Shown: positions 14,597 to 22,282, counted from the stretch's first letter. The stretch is DNA of 23,554 nt from Coriobacteriia bacterium (GCA_003150175.1 QAKZ01000078.1:1-23554), one strand, 5' to 3'. Translations and numbers: made by a program. The notes: generated by a model from the letters alone, not told the origin.

Positions 14597-15895
14597 CTAG
14601 TCTTTCTTGCTCTCGTGGTGGATACGCTCGGTCGTGGTGTAGTCGAAGCTGTCGTGGCTGTGCGTGATCTCGATGGAGTCGTTATCGAGGTAGCGGTTTG
14701 CCTCGGTGGCCTCGACCGCGCTTCTCATCTGGGCCGTGAGCACCGCGCACACGAGGAGCATGGCGAGCAGCGGGACGAGGATGATGAAGCCCCACTGGAT
14801 GAACCCCTCGTTCTCGGCGAGGAAGCCGCCGAAGTTCACGGCTGCGTAGCAGGCGGCAAAGAAGGCGGCGAAGACGCCCAGGCCGATGAGGGCGCGCTTC
14901 TTTTTGTCGATGGGCAGATCGCCCACGAGGCGGCCCGTCTGCCCGTTCATGGCAAAGAGGAACTGCTGGCCTTCCCAGGTGGTGCCGAGCATCCAGACGG
15001 GCATGAGCGCGTAGACCGGGTCTGCCCACTTCTTCTCGACGTCGCAGCTCTCGCAGGAAACGGTGTCGTAGCCCTCGACGCTCGCTTGCAGAGCCTGCTC
15101 GACGCTCGAGTCGATTCTCTTCTGGGCGCGCTCGCGGCAGGCGTCGGCGTCCTCGTCGTAGCGGTTGGCGACGAAGCCAGGCATGTAGGCGACCGAGAAG
15201 GGCACGAGCGCCTCGTAGTCGTAGGGTTCGATGGCGTCCATGTGCGCGTCGGGCATCTTTGTGGAGCCGTCGACGGGGACGCGGGCGAAGGACATGGCGC
15301 CGTCGCGCTCGACCGTGAAGTGGTCGGTCTCGATGACCTCGTCGTCGCCCTCGTAGTGGGTGCGCGAGCGCGTGGCCTCGAAGACGGCGCTGCCTGCGGC
15401 CTCGGTGTCGTAGAGCCAGAAGGGCACGTAGACGCCCTGCACCTCATTGATGCGGTTTCCGCCGGCGAAGCTCTTCGGCAGCAGGATCTTGCCCTCATAG
15501 TGCTTGGCCAGGGCCTCTTTGGCGGCCTTGTGGTCAAGCTTGAAGGGAATCACGAGCTGGGGCTGGAAATCGCCGGCAAGGCGGTCGGCCGCGACCACGG
15601 GGTTGCCGCAGTAGGGGCACTCGGAGACGGCGGTGCTCGCGTCGCAGACGAGCTCGGCCCCGCAGGACGAGCACACGTAGGCGCTGTCGAGGCCGGACGC
15701 GTCGCCGGACGCGGAGGCGGTCGCTTTCTGGGCCTTCTCCTCGGCCGCCTGCTGCTTGGACGCGTAGCGGGCCTCTATGTCCGCCACGGCGAACTCGGAG
15801 TCGCAGTGGTCGCAGACGAGCAGGGCCTTCGCGCCGTCGTAGCGCAGCGGGCCGCCGCATGCCGGGCACTGATAGTTGACGCTCTCGATGCCCAT
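14597..15895 (-). CDS. Zinc-ribbon membrane protein (YdjG / TFIIB-type ribbon family)
   Basis: The protein has 432 residues. The N terminus has a ribbon CPAC...CDHC, followed by a coiled coil (ARYASKQQAAEEKAQKA) and a second ribbon CSSC...CPYC. A central beta-rich domain is typical of this family (PQLVIPFKLDHKAAKEAL, VYVPFWLYDTEAAGSAVFEA). A single CESC is followed by WADPVYALMPVWMLGTTWEG. Two membrane helices lie near 360-410 (ALIGLGVFAAFFAACYAA and GFIILVPLLAMLLVCAVLTA), and the C terminus is charged. ATG 15895 was chosen because the CPAC ribbon starts ten residues in and an SD (GGGAGAGG) precedes it; the longer in-frame start at 15964 adds unrelated sequence. In Bacillus the homologous YdjG anchors the PspA/YdjI complex. 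Confidence 0.88.
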   Translation of the reverse strand: MGIESVNYQCPACGGPLRYDGAKALLVCDHCDSEFAVADIEARYASKQQAAEEKAQKATASASGDASGLDSAYVCSSCGAELVCDASTAVSECPYCGNPVVAADRLAGDFQPQLVIPFKLDHKAAKEALAKHYEGKILLPKSFAGGNRINEVQGVYVPFWLYDTEAAGSAVFEATRSRTHYEGDDEVIETDHFTVERDGAMSFARVPVDGSTKMPDAHMDAIEPYDYEALVPFSVAYMPGFVANRYDEDADACRERAQKRIDSSVEQALQASVEGYDTVSCESCDVEKKWADPVYALMPVWMLGTTWEGQQFLFAMNGQTGRLVGDLPIDKKKRALIGLGVFAAFFAACYAAVNFGGFLAENEGFIQWGFIILVPLLAMLLVCAVLTAQMRSAVEATEANRYLDNDSIEITHSHDSFDYTTTERIHHESKKD

Positions 15896-16128
15896 GGTCC
15901 TCTCCCTTCTCTTTGCTTCCGGGGTGATGCTTGTCAACTCAAGTTTGGGGGAGGGGCGGCTCATTTGTAATAACCCGGCGGCCCGAACGGGGTCGCCGGC
16001 TGGGACGTTTGGCTCATTTTCAGCATATAAACTCTATATGGGAAAGAAGAAATAATGTATTTATCATATCTGAGTCAGCCTCATATCATGTGAATCCGAG
16101 AAACAACCTGATTTATTGGAGGCACGTA
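15896..16128. promoter_or_regulatory. AT-rich divergent promoter region of the zinc-ribbon cluster and tatA
   Basis: The divergent intergenic stretch has a GC hairpin (CCGGCG at about 15976 with CGCCGG at about 15995). A markedly AT-rich block (16020-16115) follows and is much richer in A and T than anything nearby. It holds several TATA-like hexamers, but I could not pick a -35/-10 pair with a standard spacer on either strand. Both promoters presumably lie here. Confidence 0.45.
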
Positions 16129-16347
16129 ATGATCCTTGGCATGGGCGCATCCGAGCTCGTCGTTATTCTTCTGGTCGCGTTGGTGATCTTCGGACCCAAG
16201 AACCTCCCGAAGCTCGGCGCCTCCATGGGCAAGACGGTCAAGAACTTCCGCGAGGGCATGGAGAGCGACGACGACTCCAAGCCAAAAGCCGCCGAGGCGC
16301 ACGTCTCTGAGGCCTCGGCAGATAACGTCGAAGACGCCGACGCGTAG
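16129..16347 (+). CDS. tatA: Twin-arginine translocase subunit TatA
   Basis: This 72-residue TatA/TatE protein forms the size-adjustable pore of the Tat system, which exports folded proteins. It shows the short N-terminal membrane helix (SELVVILLVALVIF, about 8-21), the hinge FGPKNLPKLG starting at F21-G22-P23, the amphipathic helix (MGKTVKNFREGM) and an acidic, disordered tail. GGAGG lies six bases before ATG 16129; the longer upstream frame is noncoding. No tatC is next to it, so TatC must be encoded elsewhere. A hairpin follows. Confidence 0.93.
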   Translation: MILGMGASELVVILLVALVIFGPKNLPKLGASMGKTVKNFREGMESDDDSKPKAAEAHVSEASADNVEDADA

Positions 16348-16379
16348 GCTCTTGTCCTTATCAATAGATTTCCTCTTCC

Positions 16380-16424
16380 CACAGCGACGCCCCCGGGACT
16401 CCTTCCCCCAGGGGCGTCGCTGTG
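16380..16424. terminator. Terminator hairpin between convergent tatA and the LysR gene
   Basis: CACAGCGACGCCCC (16380-16393) pairs perfectly with 16411-16424 around a 17-base loop. It lacks a U-tract on either side, but its position between convergent genes supports a bidirectional role. Confidence 0.75.
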
Positions 16425-16457
16425 CGCTTACCTGCGCTATGGACAGAGGCCGTTTGC

Positions 16458-17327
16458 TTACGAAAGGTCGCCAAGAAGGGCGATGACGGTGCGGTAAAGG
16501 TCTGAGGGGGTGTGCTGGGCCTTCCAGATGACGGCGGCGCGGCTCTCGAGCTCGCGGCATTCGAGCGTCTTTATGAACTGGTCGCCGGTGTCGGTCACGC
16601 GGATCAGCGAGCGGGGCACGAGCGCGCACCCCATCGACTCGCGCGCCCACAGCGCCGCGGTGCGCGGGTCGTCGACGACGGTGGTCATGCGAAGGTCTCC
16701 TCCCATGACCTCGAACGCCTTCCCGAGCTCGGCGACGAGCCTCCTGCTCACGATGAGGGGCAGGCCGGACAGATCCTCCAAGGTGCAGGAGGCCTCCTCG
16801 CCGACCTCGAGCGCTGGCGGCATGACGGCGACCAGGGGCTCGGTCTCGGCAAAGCGGCAACGCAGCCCGTCGCTTTTGAAGGGCGTCCTCACGACGCCGA
16901 TGTCCACGATGCCGCCGTCGAGGAGGTCGAGTATCGATGGGGTCGGCCCTTCACGCACCTCGAACTCCACGTTGGGAAAGCGCCGGTGAAGGTCGACAAG
17001 GCGATCCGCGGGCATGAGGCCCGAGCAGCTCGGGTCGACGCCGAGCGAGATGGAGCCGCCGGCGCCGGTGGCGACGCTGGCCACCTCGCGCTCGGTTGCC
17101 TGCGTGAGGGCCACGATCCTCAAGGCGCGCTCGTAGAGTACCTTGCCGGCCTCGGTGAGCGACACGCTTCGCGGGCCGCGCACGGCGAGCTGGCAGCCGA
17201 GCTCCTTCTCGAGCTTGGCGAGCTCGTAGGACAGCGGCGGCTGCGATATGTGCAGGCGTTTGGCGGCCGCAGTGATCTGATGCTCCTCTGCGATGGCGAT
17301 GAAGTACTCGAGCTGCTTGATATTCAT
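16458..17327 (-). CDS. LysR-family transcriptional regulator
   Basis: The protein has 289 residues. The N-terminal winged helix-turn-helix (residues 1-60) reads MNIKQLEYFIAIAEEHQITAA, then RLHISQPPLSYELAKLEKEL. A linker helix leads to the periplasmic-binding-like effector domain (about 90-289). Such regulators bind T-N11-A dyads and respond to a small molecule. I start the protein at the ATG 17327, where the family always begins; upstream in-frame ATG codons up to 17399 add an unrelated segment. The SD is weak (AGAAAGA). A 27-bp palindrome overlaps its promoter, and a 72-residue gene is divergent from it. The inducer cannot be inferred. Confidence 0.93.
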   Translation of the reverse strand: MNIKQLEYFIAIAEEHQITAAAKRLHISQPPLSYELAKLEKELGCQLAVRGPRSVSLTEAGKVLYERALRIVALTQATEREVASVATGAGGSISLGVDPSCSGLMPADRLVDLHRRFPNVEFEVREGPTPSILDLLDGGIVDIGVVRTPFKSDGLRCRFAETEPLVAVMPPALEVGEEASCTLEDLSGLPLIVSRRLVAELGKAFEVMGGDLRMTTVVDDPRTAALWARESMGCALVPRSLIRVTDTGDQFIKTLECRELESRAAVIWKAQHTPSDLYRTVIALLGDLS

Positions 17328-17351
17328 ATGAAATATCTTTCTGAGAGACGC

Positions 17352-17378
17352 ATGATATATATTCAGTATATACATCAT
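17352..17378. promoter_or_regulatory. 27-bp palindrome, likely LysR operator
   Basis: ATGAT at 17352-17356 mirrors ATCAT at 17374-17378, with mostly matching TATAT arms around a TTCAG centre. It begins 25 bases upstream of the regulator's ATG and covers its -10 element, as expected for autorepression. Confidence 0.6.
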
Positions 17379-17394
17379 CACATGACTATCACAA
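17365..17394 (-). promoter_or_regulatory. Probable promoter of the LysR gene
   Basis: On the minus strand TTGTGA (complement of 17389-17394) and TATACT (complement of 17365-17370) are 18 bases apart. The -10 element lies within the palindrome. Confidence 0.5.
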
Positions 17395-17472
17395 GACAAG
17401 GTTCTTACAGGCGCTCAGCGCTGCCCGGGGTATCCTACAGATAACAACAAAGGACAAAGAGAGGAGAACACA

Positions 17473-17691
17473 ATGTCCATTAAGAATCTGAACGATAAGC
17501 AGCGTAAGGTCTACGAGGCGTGCCGCAACGGCTGGTTGGTCGGCGGTGAATACCGTGCGAAGTTTGATAACCACGAGAAGGACTTCTTCGCGGATTCCCC
17601 AAGTTGGCTATTCCGTGAGGTCGACGATTGGTTCGCGAGCCACGCCAGGAATCACAGCGACTCGAGCATTCTGGTCAATTACCGCGCATAG
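17473..17691 (+). CDS. Small protein of unknown function divergent from the LysR gene
   Basis: This is a 72-residue soluble protein rich in charged and aromatic residues: MSIKNLNDKQRKVYEACRNG, then EKDFFADSPSWLFREVDDWF. I see no membrane helix, signal peptide or cysteine motif, and I do not recognise a family. The gene looks real because it has an SD (GAGAGGAG, six bases before ATG), a terminator 15 bases after its stop, and codon use like a native gene though with fewer GC-rich third positions. Divergence from a LysR gene over a palindrome suggests it could be a target of that regulator. A TATCCT at 17431-17436 could be its -10, but no good -35 accompanies it. Confidence 0.75.
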   Translation: MSIKNLNDKQRKVYEACRNGWLVGGEYRAKFDNHEKDFFADSPSWLFREVDDWFASHARNHSDSSILVNYRA

Positions 17692-17706
17692 TTCCAAAGA
17701 GGTTGG

Positions 17707-17733
17707 GGAGCCGAGAAAGGCTCCTTTTTCTTT
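17707..17733 (+). terminator. Intrinsic terminator of the 72-residue gene
   Basis: GGAGCC (17707-17712) and GGCTCC (17719-17724) form a stem with loop GAGAAA, followed by TTTTTCTTT. The T-tract runs into the stop codon of the convergent peptidase gene. Confidence 0.88.
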
Positions 17734-18901
17734 AGCCCTTCATCTGTCCGCCCTCGGCGCAGGTGGACAGCATGAGCCCCAGGACAAGCGCGAGGCCGGG
17801 CTCCAGGCTGTGCTTGTCGATCCATTCCTCTCGCGTGTGGAGCAAGGCTCCCGATACGGCCCCCACGGTATGGGCCGGGACGCCGAGCGAAAGCGGGATG
17901 TTCGCGTCGGTGGACGACTCTTGGTGGGCGGGCTCAACGCCCCCGAGCGCCCGGATCGCCTCATCCCCCAGGTCGACGAGGCCAGACTGGCCCTCGGGTT
18001 GCGAGGCCAGGCTTGCGGGGCGGTCGCCGATGAGCTTGACCTCGACGTCGGCGTCCCCGGTGCGGGCCGACCTCACTATCTCCTTGAATTTCTCGTCCAT
18101 GTAATCCAGGTTCTCTTGCCTGGCGGAGCGATACTCGAGTAGTGCGGACGCCCTCGAGGCGATGGCGTTCACCGCGCCGCCCCCCTCAATCGCGCCGACG
18201 TTGACGGTCGTCTTTCCCTTATCGGGCAGAGGAATCGCGTAGAGCCCCTCGACGACGCGGCAGACGGACTCGACCGCGCTTTGGCGCCCCGCGTCCTCCC
18301 ATGAGTGGCCTCCCTGCGTCTCGACCTCGACGCGCCAGCGGTGGGAGCCCACCGCGCGGGTTATGTGCTGGCCGAGGTACAGGTCGAACGCCGTGAAGTC
18401 GGCGACCTCAAGGCCGGCCTCCCTCAAATCCACGATGAGCCTGCGCGTCCCCGCGAGATTGCCCAGGCCCTCCTCGCAGGTGTTCGCCACCACCCAGACG
18501 TCGTGTTTGAGGGGCGGCTTGTGGGCCAGTATCCACTTGGTCGCCATCAAAAGGCCCGTGAGGTTGGCGGTGTCGTCGCCCACACCGGGCGCGTAGATTC
18601 GGGCCGTGTCCTCGCACAAGGGGAGGGTCTCCTCGTCCTTCGCCACGACGTCCATGTGCGCCGAGAAGACCGACGCCGTGTTGCGGTCCTTGCCCTCGAG
18701 CCTGCAGATGACGTTGCCCGCGGGGTCGATGAAGGCACTGTCCGCGCCCGCCTCCCGGAGCCACTCCTTAACGAAGGCGGCGCGCCGTCCCTCCTCGCCG
18801 GACGGCGCGGGGATCTTCGCGAGCCGTCGTAGGAGCTCGAGCTCCTCCTCGTGAGCCTCACGCGCGTATGCTTTTGCTGTTTTTGAAATCCCCTGGTCCA
18901 C
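17732..18901 (-). CDS. M20-family metallopeptidase / amidohydrolase
   Basis: This 389-residue enzyme probably cleaves a di- or tripeptide or an acylated amino acid in the cytosol with two zinc ions. Visible ligands and catalytic residues are His82 and Asp84 in SAHMDVV, the bridging Asp109 in GVGDDTANL, Glu143-Glu144 in TCEEGLGN, and the C-terminal His in LLHTREEW. The lid/dimerisation domain lies at about 190-300 (RVEVETQGGHSWEDAG). The start is GTG at 18901, four bases after GGGAGG, with no better ATG nearby. The family also includes PepT, PepV and carboxypeptidases, and the exact substrate is not decided. It is transcribed alone, convergent to the 72-residue gene and divergent from the lysine operon. 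Confidence 0.9.
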   Translation of the reverse strand: MDQGISKTAKAYAREAHEEELELLRRLAKIPAPSGEEGRRAAFVKEWLREAGADSAFIDPAGNVICRLEGKDRNTASVFSAHMDVVAKDEETLPLCEDTARIYAPGVGDDTANLTGLLMATKWILAHKPPLKHDVWVVANTCEEGLGNLAGTRRLIVDLREAGLEVADFTAFDLYLGQHITRAVGSHRWRVEVETQGGHSWEDAGRQSAVESVCRVVEGLYAIPLPDKGKTTVNVGAIEGGGAVNAIASRASALLEYRSARQENLDYMDEKFKEIVRSARTGDADVEVKLIGDRPASLASQPEGQSGLVDLGDEAIRALGGVEPAHQESSTDANIPLSLGVPAHTVGAVSGALLHTREEWIDKHSLEPGLALVLGLMLSTCAEGGQMKG

Positions 18902-18999
18902 GACGCCTCCCGATTTGGCAGCAGCTGTGCCTGAGTCTACGCCTTATTCGTGCTTCGTCCGCCAAAGGTGGCCGCAGTGTTTCATCTCCGTGTTCTGGG

Positions 19000-19028
19000 T
19001 TGAGCCGCGCGGCTGGCGGTGTTAGGGT
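19000..19028 (+). promoter_or_regulatory. Promoter of the lysine operon
   Basis: TTGAGC (19000-19005) and TAGGGT (19023-19028) have a 17-base spacer. Transcription would start near 19035, just before the riboswitch P1 strand at 19038. The stretch 18902-18999 upstream shows no gene and no other clear signal. Confidence 0.55.
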
Positions 19029-19037
19029 TTTCCCATC

Positions 19038-19200
19038 GATAGAGGAGCGGGCACGAAGAAGCCCGGGGGAGCCGGCAGGCGTAAGCACCCCGAGCAGAGG
19101 CGAGGCCCGCCGAACTGCAGGCGCCGGGCACGGCGATGCGGTGGGCCTGCGGGAAATACCCCCAGGACTGTCTGCGACAATACGTCGCGGGAGCGCTATC
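19038..19200 (+). promoter_or_regulatory. Lysine riboswitch (L box)
   Basis: The leader has the conserved landmarks of the lysine aptamer in order: GATAGAGG-AGCG at 19038, the CCGCCGAA core near 19107-19114, GCCGGGCACGGC near 19123, GGACTGTC near 19165 and GGGAGCGCTATC ending at 19200. GATAG (19038-19042) and CTATC (19196-19200) close the P1 helix, as in Bacillus lysC. Binding of lysine would lower expression of the downstream lysA-dap genes. I did not fold the RNA, and the pairing of inner helices is inferred from the landmark order. Confidence 0.82.
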
Positions 19201-19236
19201 ACCTGGGACCGGCTGCTTGGCCGCCAGCCCGCTTGA

Positions 19237-19277
19237 GCGCGCTACCGCCCGAAGTATTCGAGAGCAAGGAGGCGCGC
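19237..19277 (+). promoter_or_regulatory. Candidate SD-sequestering hairpin (riboswitch expression platform)
   Basis: GCGCGCTACC (19237-19246) can pair with GGAGGCGCGC (19268-19277) at nine of ten positions, including one G-U. The latter carries the lysA SD. The loop holds a small CGAA/TTCG stem. There is no U-tract, so translational control is more likely than termination. This is a prediction by eye. Confidence 0.5.
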
Positions 19278-19279
19278 GC

Positions 19280-20557
19280 ATGGATAAGCGCCCGTTCATA
19301 AACAAAGAGAAGCTCGAGGCCGTCTGCGCCGAGCACCCCACTCCGTTCTACCTCTACGACGAGGCGGAGATTCGCCGTCGCGCGCGTGCGCTCAACCAGG
19401 CGTTCTCGTGGAACCCCGGGTTCAAGGAGTACTTCGCTGTTAAGGCCACCCCCAACCCTTGGATCGTGAGCATCCTTGCCGAGGAGGGCTGCGGCTGCGA
19501 CTGCGCGACCGGCACCGAGCTTGCGCTTGCCGAGGCCTGCGGGGTCACGGGGGCCGACATCATGCTTTCGAGCAACGACACCCCCGACGAGGACTATCGC
19601 CAGGCGAGCGGCCTCGGCGCCATCATCAATCTCGACAGCCTCGACATGGTCGGCTGCCTCGAGCGGGCCCTTGGCGGCGAGCTCCCGAAGATGGTGTGCT
19701 GCCGCGTGAACCCCGGCGGCAACTTTGAGGCGGCCAACGGCATCATCGGTAACCCCCAGGACGCGAAGTTCGGCATGACCGTGGAGCAGCTCGAGGAGGC
19801 CTTCTCGCGCCTGGTGGCCCTCGGCGTCGAGGACTTCGGAATCCATGCGTTTCTTGCCAGCAACACCCAGGTCGACGACTACTACCCGCGCCTTGCCCGC
19901 CTGCTGTTCGAGGAGGCGGTCCGTCGTCGCGATAAGCTCGGCGTCCACGTGGGGCTCATCGACCTGTCCGGCGGCATCGGCGTCGACTACCGCCCGGAGG
20001 ATCCGGCGGCAGACATCGCGGCCATCGGCGAGGGTGTGCGCCAAGCGTACGAGGACGTGCTCGTGGCCGCCGGCATGGGGGACGTGAAGATCTGCTCCGA
20101 GCTCGGCCGCTGGATGCTCGCTCCCGCCGGCGCCCTCGTGACCCGCGTCATCCACGAGAAGGTGACCTACAAGGACTATCTCGGCGTCGACGCGTGCGCC
20201 GCCAACCTCATGCGCCCGGCGATCTACGACGCCTACCACCACATCACCGTGATGGGCAAGGAGGACGAGCCCGCCGAGCGCGCCTACAACGTGGTGGGGC
20301 GCCTCTGCGAGAACAACGACCAGTTCGCCCACGACCGGATGCTTCCCGAGACCACCATCGGCGATCTGCTCTTCATTCACGACGCCGGCGCCCACGGCTT
20401 CAGCATGGGCTACAACTACAACGGAAGCCTCCGCTCGGCCGAGCTCCTGCTCAAGGAGGACGGCGAGGTCCAGCAGATTCGCCGCGCCGAGACCCGCGCG
20501 GACTACTTCGCGACGTTCGACGACGATCCGCGCTTCTCCTCGCTTGCACAGAAATGA
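19280..20557 (+). CDS. lysA: Diaminopimelate decarboxylase
   Basis: This 425-residue PLP enzyme of fold type III converts meso-diaminopimelate to lysine, the last step of lysine synthesis. The PLP lysine is Lys55 in FAVKATPNP. Other landmarks are CDCATGTELALA, the glycine loop SGGIGVDYRP, the active-site Cys343 in CENNDQF, and DAGAHGFSMGYNYNGSLRSA near the C terminus. The usual HIGSQ motif is replaced by HAFLASNTQ, and CESGD by CENND, features of a distinct decarboxylase subgroup. ATG 19280 follows AAGGAGG. The upstream in-frame extension runs through the riboswitch and is rejected. First gene of the lysine operon. Confidence 0.94.
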   Translation: MDKRPFINKEKLEAVCAEHPTPFYLYDEAEIRRRARALNQAFSWNPGFKEYFAVKATPNPWIVSILAEEGCGCDCATGTELALAEACGVTGADIMLSSNDTPDEDYRQASGLGAIINLDSLDMVGCLERALGGELPKMVCCRVNPGGNFEAANGIIGNPQDAKFGMTVEQLEEAFSRLVALGVEDFGIHAFLASNTQVDDYYPRLARLLFEEAVRRRDKLGVHVGLIDLSGGIGVDYRPEDPAADIAAIGEGVRQAYEDVLVAAGMGDVKICSELGRWMLAPAGALVTRVIHEKVTYKDYLGVDACAANLMRPAIYDAYHHITVMGKEDEPAERAYNVVGRLCENNDQFAHDRMLPETTIGDLLFIHDAGAHGFSMGYNYNGSLRSAELLLKEDGEVQQIRRAETRADYFATFDDDPRFSSLAQK

Positions 20558-20625
20558 CGAAAAGGGACAGTCCCTTTTTATCATCGGGACAGAAATGACG
20601 AAAAGGGACTGTCCCTTTTTATCAT
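20548..20625 (+). repeat. Tandemly duplicated palindromic terminator at the end of lysA
   Basis: Two 37-bp direct copies (20548-20584 and 20589-20625) differ at one base, the centre of the palindrome AAAAGGGACnGTCCCTTTT. Each ends in TTTTTATCAT. Copy 1 starts inside the last codons of lysA and includes its stop codon; copy 2 repeats that coding piece as noncoding DNA. Each copy is a good intrinsic terminator. Similar GGGACnGTCCC palindromes are, from memory, widespread in Coriobacteria and Clostridia. Confidence 0.9.
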
Positions 20626-20652
20626 TAAAATAATTATGAAAGGACCTGAACT

Positions 20653-21543
20653 ATGGACATGAACAACCTCACGGGATCCGTCGTCGCCCTCGTCACCCCG
20701 TTCAAGAAGGACGGCAGCGTCGACTTCGAGCGCCTCGAGGGCCTCGTCGACTTTCACTTGGCCAACGGAACCGACGGCATCCTCGTGCTCGGCACGACGG
20801 GCGAGTCCGCCACGATGACGGACTCAGAGGACCTGTCGGTCGCCGAGTGCGTCGTGCAGCGCGTCGCCGGCCGCGTCCCCGTGATCGGCGGCTCGGGCTC
20901 CAACTGTACCGGCGAGTCGCTGCGCAAGTCGCTCGAGCTGCAGAAGCTCGGCGTCGACGGCCTGCTCATCATCTCGCCTTACTACAACAAGACCAACGAG
21001 GAGGGCATGTACCACCACCTCGCCGACGTCATGGACGTCGTCAACGTGCCGTGCATCCTCTACAACATCCCCGGCCGCACCGGCTGCAAGATCAGCCCCG
21101 CCGTGGTCGAGCGCCTCTCTGCGCACCCCAACGCCTGGGGCATCAAGGAGGCCTCCGGCGACATCTCCTACGCGGCGAGTATCGCGCACTGCCTGTCGGA
21201 CGACTTCCGCATGATGAGCGGCAACGACGACATGATCGTGCCCCTGATGTCGCTCGGCGCCGTGGGCGTCATCTCGGTGTGGGCCGACGTCGCCCCGCGC
21301 ACTGTTCACGACCTGTGCGCCAAGTTCCTCGCCGGCGACGTGGCGGGAGCCCGAAAGCTCCAGATCGACAACCTCGAGCTCATCCACTCGCTCTTCTGCG
21401 AGGTCAACCCGATTCCGGTCAAGGCAGCCTTGGCAAAGATGGGCCTTCTCGACGAGAATTACCGTAAGCCGCTTTGGCCCATGACTGATTCCGACCGCGA
21501 GCGCCTCTACGCCGCGATGAAGGGGGCTGGTTTGATTGACTAA
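20653..21543 (+). CDS. dapA: 4-hydroxy-tetrahydrodipicolinate synthase
   Basis: This 296-residue TIM-barrel aldolase condenses pyruvate and aspartate semialdehyde, the committed step of lysine synthesis. It has Schiff-base Lys165 (GIKEASGD), Tyr137 (LYNIPGRTG), the GTTGE motif (47-51) and Tyr111 (SPYYNKT). AAAGGA lies nine bases before ATG 20653. It follows the duplicated terminator and overlaps dapB by eight bases. I saw no separate promoter with standard spacing between the terminators and the gene. Confidence 0.96.
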   Translation: MDMNNLTGSVVALVTPFKKDGSVDFERLEGLVDFHLANGTDGILVLGTTGESATMTDSEDLSVAECVVQRVAGRVPVIGGSGSNCTGESLRKSLELQKLGVDGLLIISPYYNKTNEEGMYHHLADVMDVVNVPCILYNIPGRTGCKISPAVVERLSAHPNAWGIKEASGDISYAASIAHCLSDDFRMMSGNDDMIVPLMSLGAVGVISVWADVAPRTVHDLCAKFLAGDVAGARKLQIDNLELIHSLFCEVNPIPVKAALAKMGLLDENYRKPLWPMTDSDRERLYAAMKGAGLID

Positions 21544-22282
21544 CGCAGGGGACGTGCAGCTCACGAGCGTGATTCTCGTCGGCGGCGGCCGCATGGGCAA
21601 GCTCATCGCCCAGAAGCTCGACGCCGACGGCGGCTTTGCCGTCGAGGGCATCTACGACGTGGACAACGCCGACGAGCTCGACGGCCGCGCGCCCGTGGTC
21701 GACCTCGTCATCGACTTCTCGAACAAGGCGGGGCTCCCGCACGTGCTCGCCTACGTTGAGCGCACCGGCGCGGCCCTCGTCTCGGGCACGACGGGCTACG
21801 ACGAGGCGGAGCTCGCGCAGCTTCGCGCCCTCGGCCGGAAGACCCGCGTGATCCATTCCTTCAACTACTCGCTCGGCGTGGCGGCCCTCAAGCGCGCCTG
21901 CGCCCAGGCGGCGCTCGCCCTCGGCGACTGGGACTGCGAGATCGTCGAGACCCACCACAACAAGAAGGCCGACGCGCCCTCAGGCACCGCGGTCCTTCTC
22001 CTCGACGCGGTCGACCCCGACCGCGAGTGCTCGGTGACCTATGGCCGCGAGGGGATGGTGGGGGAGCGCCCCGCCAAGGAGATCGGCATGCACTCGCTTC
22101 GCGGCGGAACCGTCGCGGGCACGCACGAGGTGCATTTCTTCGGCACCGACGAGGAGGTCTGCCTCACGCACCACGCGACGAGCCGCCAGATCTTCGTCAA
22201 CGGCGCCGTCGCCGCGGCGAAGCGGCTGCTCGCGCGCAAGGAGAACGGTTTCTACACCTTCGACCAGCTCATGTTCGAATAA
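21536..22282 (+). CDS. dapB: 4-hydroxy-tetrahydrodipicolinate reductase
   Basis: This 248-residue enzyme reduces the DapA product with NAD(P)H. A Rossmann loop opens it (SVILVGGGRMGKLIAQ), followed by SGTTGYDEAEL and the catalytic ETHHNKKADAPSGTA (His140, His141, Lys144). The TTG at 21536 overlaps the end of dapA by eight bases, as expected for coupled translation, with AAGGGGG nine bases upstream. The GTG at 21554 is a possible alternative but has an SD too close. The dapA overlap favours TTG. Confidence 0.92.
   Translation: MTNAGDVQLTSVILVGGGRMGKLIAQKLDADGGFAVEGIYDVDNADELDGRAPVVDLVIDFSNKAGLPHVLAYVERTGAALVSGTTGYDEAELAQLRALGRKTRVIHSFNYSLGVAALKRACAQAALALGDWDCEIVETHHNKKADAPSGTAVLLLDAVDPDRECSVTYGREGMVGERPAKEIGMHSLRGGTVAGTHEVHFFGTDEEVCLTHHATSRQIFVNGAVAAAKRLLARKENGFYTFDQLMFE

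Noticed and set aside
15932..15937. A perfect TTGACA on the minus strand before the zinc-ribbon gene
   Set aside because: The matching -10 position would be AAAGAG and the start point would fall on the SD, so it is unlikely to be the promoter.
18868..19236. A 122-residue plus-strand frame between the peptidase and lysA
   Set aside because: It runs through the lysine riboswitch and has no SD or protein-like composition.
19199..20584. A 461-residue minus-strand frame antisense to lysA
   Set aside because: It is a shadow of lysA codon bias, with Val/Gly/Ala/Asp-rich sequence and no motif.
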